NCBI RefSeq assembly: GCF_022605725.1 | Contig: NC_065551.1 | Location: 28,644,001-28,708,000, forward strand | Length of the DNA: 64,000 nt | From: Anthonomus grandis grandis | Taxonomy: Eukaryota > Arthropoda > Insecta > Coleoptera > Curculionidae | Direction: 5' to 3' | Notes under the pieces: generated by a model | The model's input: the letters and a program-made list of their open reading frames with translations, nothing else | Databases searched by the model: none | Told to the model about the DNA's origin: nothing | Part shown: positions 24,846-36,289 of the stretch, one piece after another | How positions within the stretch are numbered: position 1 is the first letter of the stretch | Layout of the letters: each line of letters starts with the position of its first letter | Translations under genes and position numbers: made by a program

Positions 24846-26340
24846 TTACTTTAAAAAGTACTATTAGGTTAAATGAAGCATATTTTTTATAGTAAATTAT
24901 AGCTATATATTAGTTATTCTCAAAAACAGGATTAATATCATAAGCGACCAACCAAATAAGACTTTTTTACTATAGATTGCTTAAAATCTAACTTTATCAA
25001 TTTTGAAGATTAAAAATAACTTATTTCCAAAAATCTAATGACTTTTTTTGATTTTATTTTCAAAATAATTTTTTCAAGTACTCTATATAAGCTACATAAA
25101 CTACATATAACAACACGCTAACAATAGAAAATCGATACTGGTATGTTTAGCAAAATTAGTAATGACATTTTATTTATAATAGTTTTTAACAAATTAAAGA
25201 TGAAAAAAATAAATGATGTTTAAAATGTTTTTCGTTATTAGATAATATCTGCATCTAAGAACAATGAAAATCAAAAAAGTTTTATATATAATTAGGTTCT
25301 ATTAAAATTAATAAGTGTATTCTTTTAAAATGCTTAGTAAGACTTCTTTAATTTTTGAACATAAATTATGGTCTTAGTTGATCATAAATAATAATTTTTA
25401 GATAGGTAATTTTTGAACTATATCATTAACATTTGTTATTGTCTTTTTTCTTCGCACTCATTTATTGCATGTTAATTTGAGGAGTGATGTTAATAAATAA
25501 AAAAATAAATTAACTCGAAAAACTTCATTTGTTAGATGCAGAATTTAAAAACCTAGATAGCAAACAAACTTGTCAGGAATTTTTTTAGGAAATTACATGT
25601 GAAAAGGAGTATGGATCTTGATGTAAATAAATTTAGAAACACGTTTAGCCAAAATGTCATGTTATTTTAAAAAGTAAACTTTCCTCTTTTTGCTAAAGTT
25701 TTTTGTTAAATTTCCAAAGATTGTTTTTTAAAATTCATACTATACTTACATTTTCACTTATTCCATTTTCTTCAAATCATAGTAGTATAGAAGCCATTGC
25801 TGGTTTTTTTATTAAAAAGCCATCATCAATTATTTTGGATGTGATTTAATCCTGCAACAATAGAGAAAATATATATAATATACATTTATTGTCAAAATCT
25901 ATAAAAAGTAACGTATTCATTAATGGATAAAAAATTTAATCTTTTTATAGCGGAATAAGATTATTTAATATAGCACTTCATCCACCAAGTGGTTGTTTTG
26001 AAACGCTTAACATTAATTAATATAAATAGGATATTCAAAGTTCCAAGTATCTATTATATTACTTTAACTTTTTACTTTAAAAGTAATGGTACGTTTAGAG
26101 CACCATCAGAATGATGCTTACGATCAATCAATATTAAAAATAATAAAAAAATCCTTACAGCATATAAATAATTATAAGTAATATATTTTTAATTAATTAT
26201 AATATTAAGTACCATTTTCATATGAAATATTTATAACACATATAAAATTGGTTTATCTTTTAACGATCCAAATTTTGTCAGTTATCTGCTAAGATTTTGA
26301 GTTTTGGGGTTAAAGAAATAAAAGTTCAGTTTAACTTAAA

Positions 26341-26382
26341 ATCGCCGACGTTTCGCAAAATATATTTGCATCTTCAGGGTAA
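26341..26382 (-). ncRNA. hammerhead ribozyme-like motif (Penelope-type)
   Basis: The minus strand has the core CTGAAGA (hammerhead CUGANGA), then T, then stem II GCAAA-TATAT-TTTGC, then GAAA followed by CGTCGG. This is the order of a minimal type I hammerhead, as reported for Penelope-like retroelements: CUGANGA, stem II, GAAA, short stem III, cleavage triplet ending in C. No reverse transcriptase of the Penelope type was recognised beside it. Fold and cleavage are untested inference. Confidence 0.45.
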
Positions 26383-26503
26383 TTTTAAAATTGTGAACGT
26401 AGTCTTAAGATAAATGAAAACATAGACGAAAAAACATTTAGGTATAACGGATAATACATGGACTTTTCTTTACACAAGACAAGACACGTACGAATTAAAA
26501 TGC

Positions 26504-26543
26504 TTTGGTATAATGGTAAAGTGCACTTTACCATTATATCAAA
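26504..26543. repeat. 40 bp near-perfect palindrome
   Basis: The left half TTTGGTATAATGGTAAAGTG meets the right half CACTTTACCATTATATCAAA with no spacer. The halves are reverse complements except for one base. Confidence 0.9.
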
Positions 26544-26569
26544 ATCTTTTCCTTTTAGTTAATTCAAAA

Positions 26570-27475
26570 AAATCTTTACTTTGTTAATGATGCAACAAAC
26601 AGATATAAATTCTTAATTGATACAGATGAAGGAATTTCCATTTTAAAAGATAAAGTTGCTCAAGACTATTGCGATCATTTAGAAGGACACTTAATTGTAC
26701 AAGGCCAAAAGGAAAACATTCAATTAATGAATCTGTTTTAGTACCATTCGAAATCTAATTTAATTAAAGAAAATAAAATCATTAAAAATAAAATTAAAAT
26801 TGAACCACGAATAGAAAAAGTACTAAATGTAAAATAAAATCTTTCTAACACTGATGCAATAATTTGTGCAAAATAAATAGAGATAGTTTATCTCGAAAAT
26901 TCTACGGTTTATGTAACTTCAAATGCCTTTACAAAACCAGTGAATTTTTCTAGCATTGAATAATTTCGACCAGTAACAACTTTCTCATGTTATAAAATAA
27001 CAATTACGTATTGATCATTTCAATCCTGGATAAACAGAAGCAATTACCAATCTTTGTTGAAGATTTTAAAGATAATTTTTACCTAGAAAAAGGCAAATTA
27101 GCAATTGTGAAATTAAATATTCAATAGCTACAGAAAATACTAAACCTATATTCCCAAAATCATATCGACATCCTCAAATTCATAAAGAAGTAAAGACTCA
27201 AAAAAGTTTAGATCACGGTATAATATGAGCTTCAATTTCTTTATGGTCATTTCCAGTATGGGTTGTCCCCAAGAAATTGGAGGCCACTGATAAGCAAAAA
27301 TGGCGAGGTCTTAAGGTCTTTAGTGTCAAGGATAAATATCAGTTACCAAATATTTCAGATTACCTGGATCAGTTAGGTTCATGTGAATATTTTACAGCTT
27401 TAGGGTTCAGGTTTTCATCAAAATGAAATTAATCCTAAAGATATTCCAATACTGATGGTCTTTACATAACATAAT
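26570..27475 (+). pseudogene. Ty3/gypsy retrotransposon pol relic (protease and reverse transcriptase)
   Basis: Plus-strand frames give RYKFLIDTDEGISIL at about 26602-26645, a damaged aspartic protease site (FLIDTGA... in the family). At about 27160-27426 there is YRHPQIHKEVKTQ, then SLWSFPVWVVPKKLEATDKQ KWR, then KYQLPNISDYLDQLGSCEYF. This is the start of a gypsy reverse transcriptase (SPWSSPVWVVPKK...KWR...YPLPNI...LG...YF). EINPKDIP follows after a frameshift. The YVDD block, RNase H and integrase are missing, and many stops are present. No LTR pair was found. The element is dead. Confidence 0.82.
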
Positions 27476-27652
27476 ATAAATTGAATTAATATGCAGAAGA
27501 ATTAAATAAAATAATCCAGCAACCATTCATTAATGAGAATATTCATTATTCTAAAGTAATTATTATATCTCTAATTGTCCAAATTGTTTCAAATTTAGAC
27601 TTTTCTTATAGACACTTCTTGAGAATTTTAAAAGAACCAAAACAAAGACTTA

Positions 27653-27925
27653 GTGTCCATGTTGGAGAATCTATTAAGGAGGGATTTAATTAAAATTCCA
27701 ATAAAAGTCTTACGTAAAAGCTATTTCGACGCAATAGTAACTAAAAGGGAGAGTCCTTATATCAACGATTTATACCGAGATAATCAAAGTCGCAACAAAT
27801 GTTTATTACATCAACAAGTCACACAAATGTCAAATTACTTGAGAACAAAGAACTTATATTTTAATAAGCATACATCCCCATTTACTCAAAACGCAAAAAG
27901 GACCATTCTAGTAAACAGAATGTAA
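27653..27925 (+). pseudogene. open frame downstream of the gypsy relic, unknown
   Basis: A 90-codon open frame with basic composition, containing RDLIKIPIKVLRKSYFDAIV and ending ILVNRM. It follows the reverse transcriptase relic on the same strand and may be a scrambled distal part of that element, but no RNase H or integrase motif is visible. It may also be a chance frame. Confidence 0.2.
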
Positions 27926-28091
27926 TTTCTGACAGCGCCATCAGGAACTCTACGTAATATTAAATGCCACATCAGCACTACCTAACCTTAAAGCTTGCCA
28001 CGTAGTAATAATCGTATACTTTTCTGTTTATTTGTTTTATTTTATTTATGGTAATTAAAGTTTTTTTTAAGAGTAAAATCAGTATTAGTAA

Positions 28092-28555
28092 CTTACTATC
28101 TCACACGCTCAACACTTAAAAAGAAGACGAAAATAGACTTATTTACGTATTTAAAAGAAATATGAACTTAAATCTGTAATGATAAGTATATTTTGTTTAT
28201 ATTTTTAATTTAATTTAATTTTACTTTAATAACCTTGATCACGATAGTAGATATAACTTCCGAAACGTTGGTTCAAATTAGGTCTTCTAGTTGTTTTTAT
28301 CGTTTTTTAATTTTAATATTCATAATAAAGTTAGGTAGGATATTGAAAAGAAGCAACGAGCTCAGAGATTAATAAATTAAACCTAATATATAAAAAAACT
28401 ATTATACCTTAAGTAAATTATTGTACTTAAAACTTATTGAACTTAAATTAAGTATATCGAACGGTATATTACAGATTTGAGTTCATATTTCTTTTAAATA
28501 CGTGAACAAGTCTATTTTCTTCTTCTTTTCACTTTTTGAGCGTGTGAGATAGTAA
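28092..28555. repeat. foldback element: 88 bp inverted arms around a ~290 bp centre
   Basis: The left arm 28092-28180 (TTACTATCTCACACGCTCAA...) and the reverse complement of 28469-28555 agree at roughly 90 percent. Shared blocks include GAAAATAGACTT and TACGTATTTAAAAGAAATAT. Transcribed, the region would form a long hairpin. The centre contains a hammerhead-like sequence (28233-28274). It may be a MITE or foldback, or an inverted retroelement pair. Confidence 0.75.
28233..28274 (+). ncRNA. degenerate hammerhead-like motif inside the foldback
   Basis: CCTTGATCACGATAGTAGAT followed by ATAACTTCCGAAACGTTGG keeps the CGAAACG(T)TGG half of the Penelope-type hammerhead signature. The CUGANGA half is changed (TTGATCA), so it is probably inactive. 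Confidence 0.3.
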
Positions 28556-28689
28556 TTTCCAAATTGAGTAACTTAAATATACTTTAAAATTTGGGAAATA
28601 AATCTTTTTCTTATTTTGGTGTTGTTGTGAGACAGCCCCAGTACACTCTATAATTTGTATATCAGGATTGAGGTTAAATGGGTGCTCAC

Positions 28690-29280
28690 CCTTTTCGATA
28701 CGATTTGATAAGGATTCAATTTCTAGAAACGTCTATATATTTGAAAATGCAACATACGTAATAAAATTTCCGCTAAATGGATATCGCCTATATACCAATG
28801 AATGAGCAGCATAATATCCAAATCCCCGAGAGTAGCGAAAAAATAAAATTGAAATCCGGAATCCGGCAATGCATCAAACTTTACGAGAGTATATCTTCGC
28901 TCCTTTAATACATATAAATTTTCGTCTAAATCTCGGCGGCGAGAAAAATAAATTAGGATATAAAGAGGGAAAATCAAAGAAGTCATTTCGAATAACGCGT
29001 CGCTATGTCACTCTCTCGCTCTCGCTCGCCGTTTTCTATCAATATGCAAGGATTTGACAGAGAAAATCGAACGAAATCCCCGATATTGAAATAACAAGGC
29101 CGAGGGAACTCCGCTTTGACATAAAAAACCAATTTAACTTCGAGCACCCACCACGTGCCATTATTTCAACTTTGTCGCCAACTGTCGCTTTCATATATAA
29201 ATTCGCCACGTTGGACCTTACTTTTTTAACATGGGACAACATCTTTCTTCGCTTCGGCAAAAGTAAGTAAAAAAAAATAC
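28690..29280. promoter_or_regulatory. GC-richer unique island, possible enhancer/promoter-proximal DNA
   Basis: The island has markedly higher GC than the surroundings and balanced sequence. It includes a GAGA-type run CTCTCTCGCTCTCGCTCGCC near 29010 and an E-box CACGTG near 29153. No coding frame carries a known motif. It lies upstream of a TATA-initiator candidate at 29458. The regulatory role is inferred. Confidence 0.3.
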
Positions 29281-29436
29281 AAAAATCTCATACTCTTTCG
29301 ATTATAAGTTTTACTTGGGTAAGAAATTTACATTTCGACATATTTGAAATAAGTTTTCTTTCTAAATCTTGTAACGATATTGTAAGCATTGAGAAACCAG
29401 CTGATTCTTTGTCATTTTGGAATGTTTGTAGAAATC

Positions 29437-29503
29437 TTCTGGAACAGCATTCTGCGAGTATATAAGGAGCCGTATCCTTGATAGGAGGTGTCACCTGTCA
29501 GTT
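29437..29503 (+). promoter_or_regulatory. candidate core promoter (TATA, initiator, partial heat-shock element)
   Basis: TATATAAG at about 29459-29466 is followed by TCAGTTCAGT at 29498-29507, an arthropod initiator consensus. Just upstream, TTCTGGAA (29437-29444) with a nearby GAA and TTC forms an imperfect heat-shock element. The TATA-initiator spacing (about 39 bp) is longer than ideal. No downstream ORF or convincing exon was found, so this could instead belong to a non-coding transcript or an old LTR. Confidence 0.3.
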
Positions 29504-30020
29504 CAGTATATTGGCGCGAGATTTAAATAAATACAGTAAAAAAATATCTTTAGTTGTCGTAAGTGATCGTATTTTCATAAAGTAGTTCAGTAAATAAACT
29601 ATTTTCAATTATTTTAATTTACACCTAACGAACGGTAAAAACGCTACAATATTATGCAGTACTTTGGTCCGTAGAGATTTTGTTGAGACACGCTTCTGTT
29701 ATTTTAAAATTTTTGATTAGTATAAGAACATTCGGACCTTCATTTTGTTTCCTGGTCACGATTTTACCTTAAATTTATTCCTATAATTTACCCTAAATAA
29801 GTCGTTTAAAAAGACGAAAGAAATCCAAAATAACTTGAGAGCAACAGATGAAAATAACCTTTAATAGGAATGATAGTTAATAATGAGGTGGGAGAATTTT
29901 GGCAGATAACTACTAAATGAACTCAACATGCATAGTTTTGACAGATAAATAAAAGCAAAATAATATAAGTTTAAACATTATCCTAATAAAAAAAAATTGA
30001 TAGCTTTTCGCCGTACATGG

Positions 30021-30052
30021 TCCTCAAGAAGATGTATGTCGAAACGCTCCAA
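30021..30052 (+). ncRNA. weak hammerhead-like motif
   Basis: TCCTCAAGAAGATGTATGTC followed by GAAACGCTCC resembles the CTGAAGATG...GAAACG signature of Penelope-type hammerheads. The first core is altered, so it is only suggestive. Confidence 0.2.
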
Positions 30053-30059
30053 CAAAATC

Positions 30060-31890
30060 CTTCGAGAAATTTAATTAATATATTTTGAACTGCTCTTATT
30101 ATTAATAAAACAGTTTATTTCCGCAATGTTCAAAGTTGCAGAGAAAATTATTACGGGCCAGCGACGAGTAACATGAGCGCAGTTATAAGTTGCGCATATT
30201 TTGTTCATAGAATGGACATCACCTTTTATTTTATTGTAGTCTACAATTATTGCCGATTTTCCAGTTGCTTCGTCGTCGTATTATCATTGTTGTGCATGGT
30301 TAAGAGAACAAGAACATTCTTTTTCCTTAAAATATATGACACAATTGTGGCTTTTTCTTGAAATTCACAACATGCTTGTTTTTTTACGATGTGTAATGGA
30401 TTCACTAAAATCTAGGGGAAGCTCCTTTCTATTTGTCGGTATTGTACCATGTATAGTTAATTTATGATCAACCGAAATTGTATTTACCAGAGCTATGCTA
30501 TTAAAGTCATAGTTCTTTTCCGTAAACTCGGATAAGGAGTGACACATTACGAATTGAAACTTTATAGGGGTCTGGTGGTTGTTATCCAACACAAATTTCT
30601 AATTTATTAGTAGAAAGCATTTTGGCATCTACTAAGGAATTCATCTTATCTTAGTACCATAGTTGTTTGGTTTTTTGGGCATATATACTGAAAAACCACT
30701 GAATAAATAATAAATACCCTTTGTTTGAACAACTCAAAACTTCTTAGGAGATTTCAACATTCCAGAATATATATTATATAAAAACTGTGCATAACCGTCC
30801 TGGGTGACTAATCTGGTTAAGATTTTTTCAACTGGAAGCAAATAAATATAGTCAAGCCAAAGGAGGATCTTGTTATGACGTCTAGATGTGCATTTTGCAT
30901 ATTGCATTATATTTAAAAACAACTTCGACAAAAACCCGAATAGCGGTAAAATTGATAATATTTTTATGACTATAAAGGGGCTGACCACTTCTAGAATCTT
31001 AGAGGAATTCTAAGTTTAAAACTGTAATTATATTGCTCCCGTGTCTCTCATTACCAGTCTGGTCTGCCCATTACCTTAAATTAATAAAAACTGAGAAAAA
31101 ACATGATTGATTTGCCTGAAACATTAAAATAGCCTAGTTTTCATTTGCCTCGTATATCCGCCAGACACGTTTTATCCTTGATAGCATATAACAAACATTA
31201 TTAAATTTTTAGCACTTGGTAGAGTACGCGACACATAAAATTTCGTTCAGGATAAATATGAAATTTTTTGGTGTAGTCTTGCATCTAAAAGTACACTTTT
31301 TCTAATAAACATCATAATAAACATCTAGTTACTACCTTCTTCTGTATGGAGTTGTTTCTGTAATAATAATTTTTGAGTTAAGTCGTTAATATTTTTTACT
31401 GATCTTTGCTTTGCATTCAACAATTGGGTGGAAATCTATGAAGTAATGTAAATAAATAAATAAGAAAAAAGAAGTGTAAATGAAAACAATAATAAATTAG
31501 TATGATTATTGTAGTATTTATTGGAAGCTAAATAGGAAAAAAATTAAAGAATAAATGTCAAAAAAAAGGGAAGACATTCTTGACTGTTTATCTATATCGA
31601 AAAAAGATCTAATCTTACACATTGATTATGAAATAAGTAGATGAGTAAGATAAATAGTAACAATTTAGAAAAAGGAAAGTTTTAGGCAAGTTATATGAGG
31701 AAAGATTGAGCATTTGTTATAATTTGGAAAAATTCTTCAGGGATTAGGTGAATTATATTAGGAAGAAAAATAAAATAATTTTTTGTATTTTTCAAAAAGA
31801 AATACTTTTAATAGCCAACATTTATGTAAAATCAATATTGTTTTGACAAATTTAAATTTAAGAAGTGAACGTTAAAATTAAAAAAACAGA
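30060..31890. other. no gene seen
   Basis: AT-rich DNA with short frames on both strands that carry no recognisable motif. No clear repeat. Confidence 0.45.
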
Positions 31891-31892
31891 TG

Positions 31893-32033
31893 TATAAAAC
31901 AAAAACACGTCAAATGTTTTTGCCTAATAGAGTGTTTGATGTTTGGAATTCGTTATCCGTAGATGTCATAACTGCTCCTACTGTAAACTGTTTTAAGAAT
32001 CTTCTGGATAAATTGGACATGTTTAGTGTTTAA
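31893..32033 (+). pseudogene. 3' end of a non-LTR retrotransposon (LINE) ORF2
   Basis: 47 codons ending at TAA contain RQMFLPNRVFDVWNSLSVDV, then ITAPTVNCFKNLLDKLDMFSV. This matches the C-terminal tail of Jockey/CR1/I-type reverse transcriptase proteins (..F..RVV..WNSLP..VV.A.SVN.FK..LDK). It lacks everything upstream, as expected of a 5'-truncated insertion. A ~100 bp 3' UTR and an (AAT)n tail follow. Confidence 0.78.
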
Positions 32034-32133
32034 ATTTGAAAGCTGACATTTGAAGATTTATTGAAATATATTGTAATGCCTACTTAGTTCATAGAGCTAT
32101 ACAGAATGTAAATTCTTGGCTTTTATCTAATAA

Positions 32134-32225
<92 letters not shown>
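32134..32225 (+). repeat. (AAT)n microsatellite, LINE tail
   Basis: About 92 bp of AAT/TAA triplets with a single AAA interruption near 32170. It begins about 100 bp after the LINE stop codon. Such triplet tails are the normal 3' end of several I/CR1-type elements. Confidence 0.93.
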
Positions 32226-32230
<5 letters not shown>

Positions 32231-32429
32231 AATAACAAATAAACATATTATGTAAAAAAAAGCATCAAACATGTGAAGCTATGTAATATATTACTTGTGT
32301 ATTTCTAAAAAGCATATTTATATCGCAGCCCTAAAACATATTTTGCTATTATTACTTTACATGAAATAAAATCAAAATAATATGTTCTGTAAAAAAAAAA
32401 TCTGTAACATGAGAACCCATACTGAAATC

Positions 32430-32790
32430 TCTTGCAAAAATACCGACTGTGACAGAGAGCAATAAGAGTCGTTAAGTTTTAATTCTACGTTATTTTTTCA
32501 AAAGGGATAAAACGTCTCTTCCATTGCGCGCCTTTGAGAATAACTAATTATAAGCCTCTATTCTAGACAATTAACTCGGCAGCAGCTTTTGAGGCGGTGC
32601 CCACAGGACACAACCGCTTTTATCCTGAATAATTTACTACTTATTCATTTGGGAGTCGGAATCTTTCTTAAGAAAGGGAGAGCGAGACGCGTAAAAGATT
32701 TCTTTATTTATGGCGCAGAAACTTTTGGCGATACGTTTCTCAAATTTTCGCTTCTTTAACATTACTGAATAATTTTTACATAAAACGAAT
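32430..32790. promoter_or_regulatory. GC-richer island, possible enhancer
   Basis: The richer composition stands out from AT-rich flanks, for example GCAGCAGCTTTTGAGGCGGT and GGGAGAGCGAGACGCG. Caudal/Abd-B-like TTTATGGC and TTTTAT sites are present. There is no coding frame and no match elsewhere in the window. Confidence 0.25.
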
Positions 32791-33055
32791 CAGAAGGAAA
32801 ATGTATTGACATTTTTATAGTTAGTCATACTTGCAATTTATTTTTAAGGATTTTTAGGTTTATTAAAACTTTCGTAAATACATGAAATGGAATTATATTT
32901 TTACGTCTAAAAGCTATAAAGTTTATTGCAGCCTAAAATTTTAAAAAACTGAGCACATGTATATAAGATACATTTTATAAAATTAATACTACAAATTTTT
33001 TTCCGATAAATAGTTTTTATTAACAACTGATATACAAATGACATCCAATATGTAT

Positions 33056-33250
33056 ATACAGGGTGTCCCGAAATTACATCGCAATATTTTACTTCATCTT
33101 TGTCTAAAAATAAGACAAAAACTTCATATACAGGAATCTTGAAAAGTGAATGGTTTTCATATTATAGGGTATTTTATAATTCCTATTGAAGATGGAAATA
33201 CCTTTTTGTTAATATTTTCGAAACGCCTGGTCAATATTTTTCGCAATTTT
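33056..33250. repeat. transposon-end-like sequence TATACAGGGTGTCCCG
   Basis: It starts with the inverse of the terminus at 24832-24844. It probably marks one end of a non-autonomous DNA transposon; the other end was not found. Confidence 0.35.
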
Positions 33251-33259
33251 TATCATATA

Positions 33260-36200
33260 CTACTGTTGTATTTCTGTTATATTTGTTTTTTTAGTCGCAA
33301 ATTGGTATAATAATCTGGTAAGTGTTTTCATTTATACCGAGGATAGGATGTAACGAAAACCTTCATACATTTCTAGGAGCATATTAGGCTTTAAAAAGAT
33401 TTAGTCAGGTAATGGCAACTTATGGCTTAATCTTGAGCTTAAATTCCTTAGAGACAAGCTAGATAACATGCATGGGAAAAGTAAAAACCAAACTTTTCTT
33501 TTATACCCTTCTAGCAAGAGTCTTACAGCTCTAAACTTTTGAAAACTTTGCATTCGGCTCTATTTAAGAGCCTCTATAATAGATAAGATTTATTTTTTAT
33601 ATTTCCCTTAAAAAAACTTTTTTGAATTTTAGTTGTGATGTTAAAGCCTAGTGTAACAAAAGAAATTACATAGTATATGAAAATGTAATTTTAAATTTAT
33701 ATATAAAATTTCAATCTTTGAAGCATAAAGTTTTTATGAAAATATTTTTTATTCCTTTTAACTGCAAAAGCAGAACTTTATCTCAAAAATCTTATTTCAC
33801 CTTATGATATTCGAGAATAACTGTGCTAAGGCGCAAGCAGCGTATGTAAATTTATCCGTCATGAAAACTTAAATTAATAGGAAAAAGTCCTGCATGCGCA
33901 AAAACAAACAAAAATCCATTGCTGCCTGGCAACTTCGGGATTTCAATTTAAAATCTAGCAGTAAAAAGTTGCTGCGAAAATTGAATTCGACGAGACTGTA
34001 TATGGAAACATGGAAATTTAGGCTTTTTATGGTACTCGCTTTTATAAGGTTATGGTGCAACGTTTTTTTCTTGTTTTTAACGGTTACGGTGAATAAGTGA
34101 CAGTTGTAAAAAAAGACAGTGACAGTTTTATATACAAATATGCACAGTTGTTACCACAAGTATTATAAAAATTAATAAAGTTTAATGTCTACACGTTAAG
34201 AATATATTTTGAAAAAGTCTCTCTTATGTTTAAGATATAAAGGTTTATTAAAATATAAAACTGTCTTAATTATTTAGTTAATAAAAATATTTATTTAAAA
34301 CCAAAAACATTGTCGAAATTTATTTTTATTTAAACAAGCTTATGTTTATAAAATAATAAAGCAATAATTTTCTGCATATTATTTCTGAATGTACACTATC
34401 AAGAATCTAAAAAATAATGTTATTACTACATCGTCTTAATAAATTGCTAATCAAAAATTTTCATATTTCTACAATTTTAAATAGAAATCTGGTATAATAT
34501 ACTATTAAATTATGCCTGATAATATAATAAAATGTTTTTTAAGACGAGTAAAAAAAGTACGCCTGTTAGTATTAGGGTCTTGCTAGATTTTTATTTAATC
34601 AATGTTGAACTTATATTATATGTTTGAGTTGTATGGGTGAATTGAAGATATAATAATTTTCTCGCAAAATGTGATACCTAGATGTGATGATATCTGTTTA
34701 TGCTACAAAACGAATTAAATAAGTATATATTTAAATTCATATAAACAATATAAATCATTAATACTTATTTTCAAAATTACTTCTCGTTTTACAGTTGTGA
34801 TTTATTATTGTTTGCACCGTAAATTACCAACTTTATTACTTGTGCATCTGAACAGTTCTTTTGTGGAGAATAATATATGATTTTTAATCATTATTTTAAT
34901 AATATGCTTTTATGCTCCTTTACGATTTTTTATATTAGTTTCAGGCTCTCTAATATTTAAAAAAATTGTTTTTGTAATTGATTTCCTATTGGCATTTAAT
35001 AAAAGTCAAAGTATCAGGCACTTTTTTCATTGTCCTTAGGTCTTGTTGCATTTTGCCACTTACCATGTTAGCTACAACATATCAGGAAAGTACCATTAAC
35101 ATTTAACATAATTCTACCCTTAACTTAAAAAAAATTATTGAACTTATATATATGTTTAACAGTAAAAATATTTAATCCAGCACCTCTTATACTCTATTTC
35201 TCAATATTATTTTATGTGAAACGGTTAATAATGCCTTAAATCGACTAATTGATCTCAATTCCACTGATTGATCTGTAATTAATCGTCTATACTCGTCAGC
35301 TGAATCGTGCATTTTACTTTTCCAGTTTTAAAAATTAAATTAATTGTTTAGTATAAAAAGATTTTATTTATTAGGCTTTAAATAAATTAAGAATTGTGAT
35401 AAATAAATTTAGTTATAAGGATATTTTTGATACTCCTAATTATCACATCACAAATTTTTTTTTACATAATTATAATATCTGTTAAATAGTAGTTTAAAGT
35501 ATTTTAAATATATCGTTAAATCATAAAGTGATTTATGACCAAGATACGAAAACGTAGTTTTTTTATACATTAAAAAATCACTTTCAAAATTTTATTTAAA
35601 TTATATCGACTCTTATAATATAATCATAATTATAATATAATAATAATTCTTCACTTATATAATATTCCAGCGCATATTTTTTCTGAACAGCTTCTTCAGG
35701 GCAACGTAACCAACAAAGAAATGTATTTTTCAGCATAACTTAATTGTGTATTATAACCAGCATAATGCAACCATTTAAGGTAAAAAATTATTTTTAAAAA
35801 TTGGGATTAACATGTTGCTGCTGTTTTTTTTGCGAAACTTAAGTCGAAACTCAGAAATATCTTAATCTGCAATAAAAATGTCTATAATTATAATTTAAGC
35901 CGATTTAAATTAATATATAGGCCGATATAATAGTGTATATATATATTTTAATTTTTTTATAGGTTTTTGGTATCTTTGGGAATATAATCATTTTTTAAAA
36001 ATAAATAATGGCAGAAAAGAGCAAAAGATACATTTTTGCATATTAAAAAATATATGCTTATTATAAGGTTTGAAAGTAGTTTGTAGCTACAACTATTAAC
36101 GTATCAACTATAACGAAATTTAATTATTCCAACTTATAAATTACTGATTATTATGCAATTTTTCTATGCAATTTATAAAATAGAATAACTTTGGCTTTAT

Positions 36201-36280
36201 TAAACATTATTTTACAAAAAAAATTCCGAATATACCACCTCTATAAAAAAAAGCAATTTTATGTTAGTCATATAAGGTAT
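33260..36280. other. no gene seen
   Basis: AT-rich. A small GC-richer patch at 33885-34065 is open on both strands, with GCTGCCTGGCAAC (an X-box-like half palindrome) at about 33920. The 14 bp GCATAACTTAATTG at 35733-35746 recurs at 37088-37101. Confidence 0.4.
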
Positions 36281-36289
36281 ATACAAAAG

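Larger units (their letters stand above)
21250..26330. other. gene-free AT-rich stretch with a dispersed repeat at 24.1-24.85 kb
   Basis: No coding frame of interest. About 23110-23330 is a GC-richer unique island. About 24120-24845 looks like a dispersed repeat that ends with ACACCCTGTATA, a terminus seen in many insect transposons, and has a second ACCCTGTATCTC at about 24728. Confidence 0.5.
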
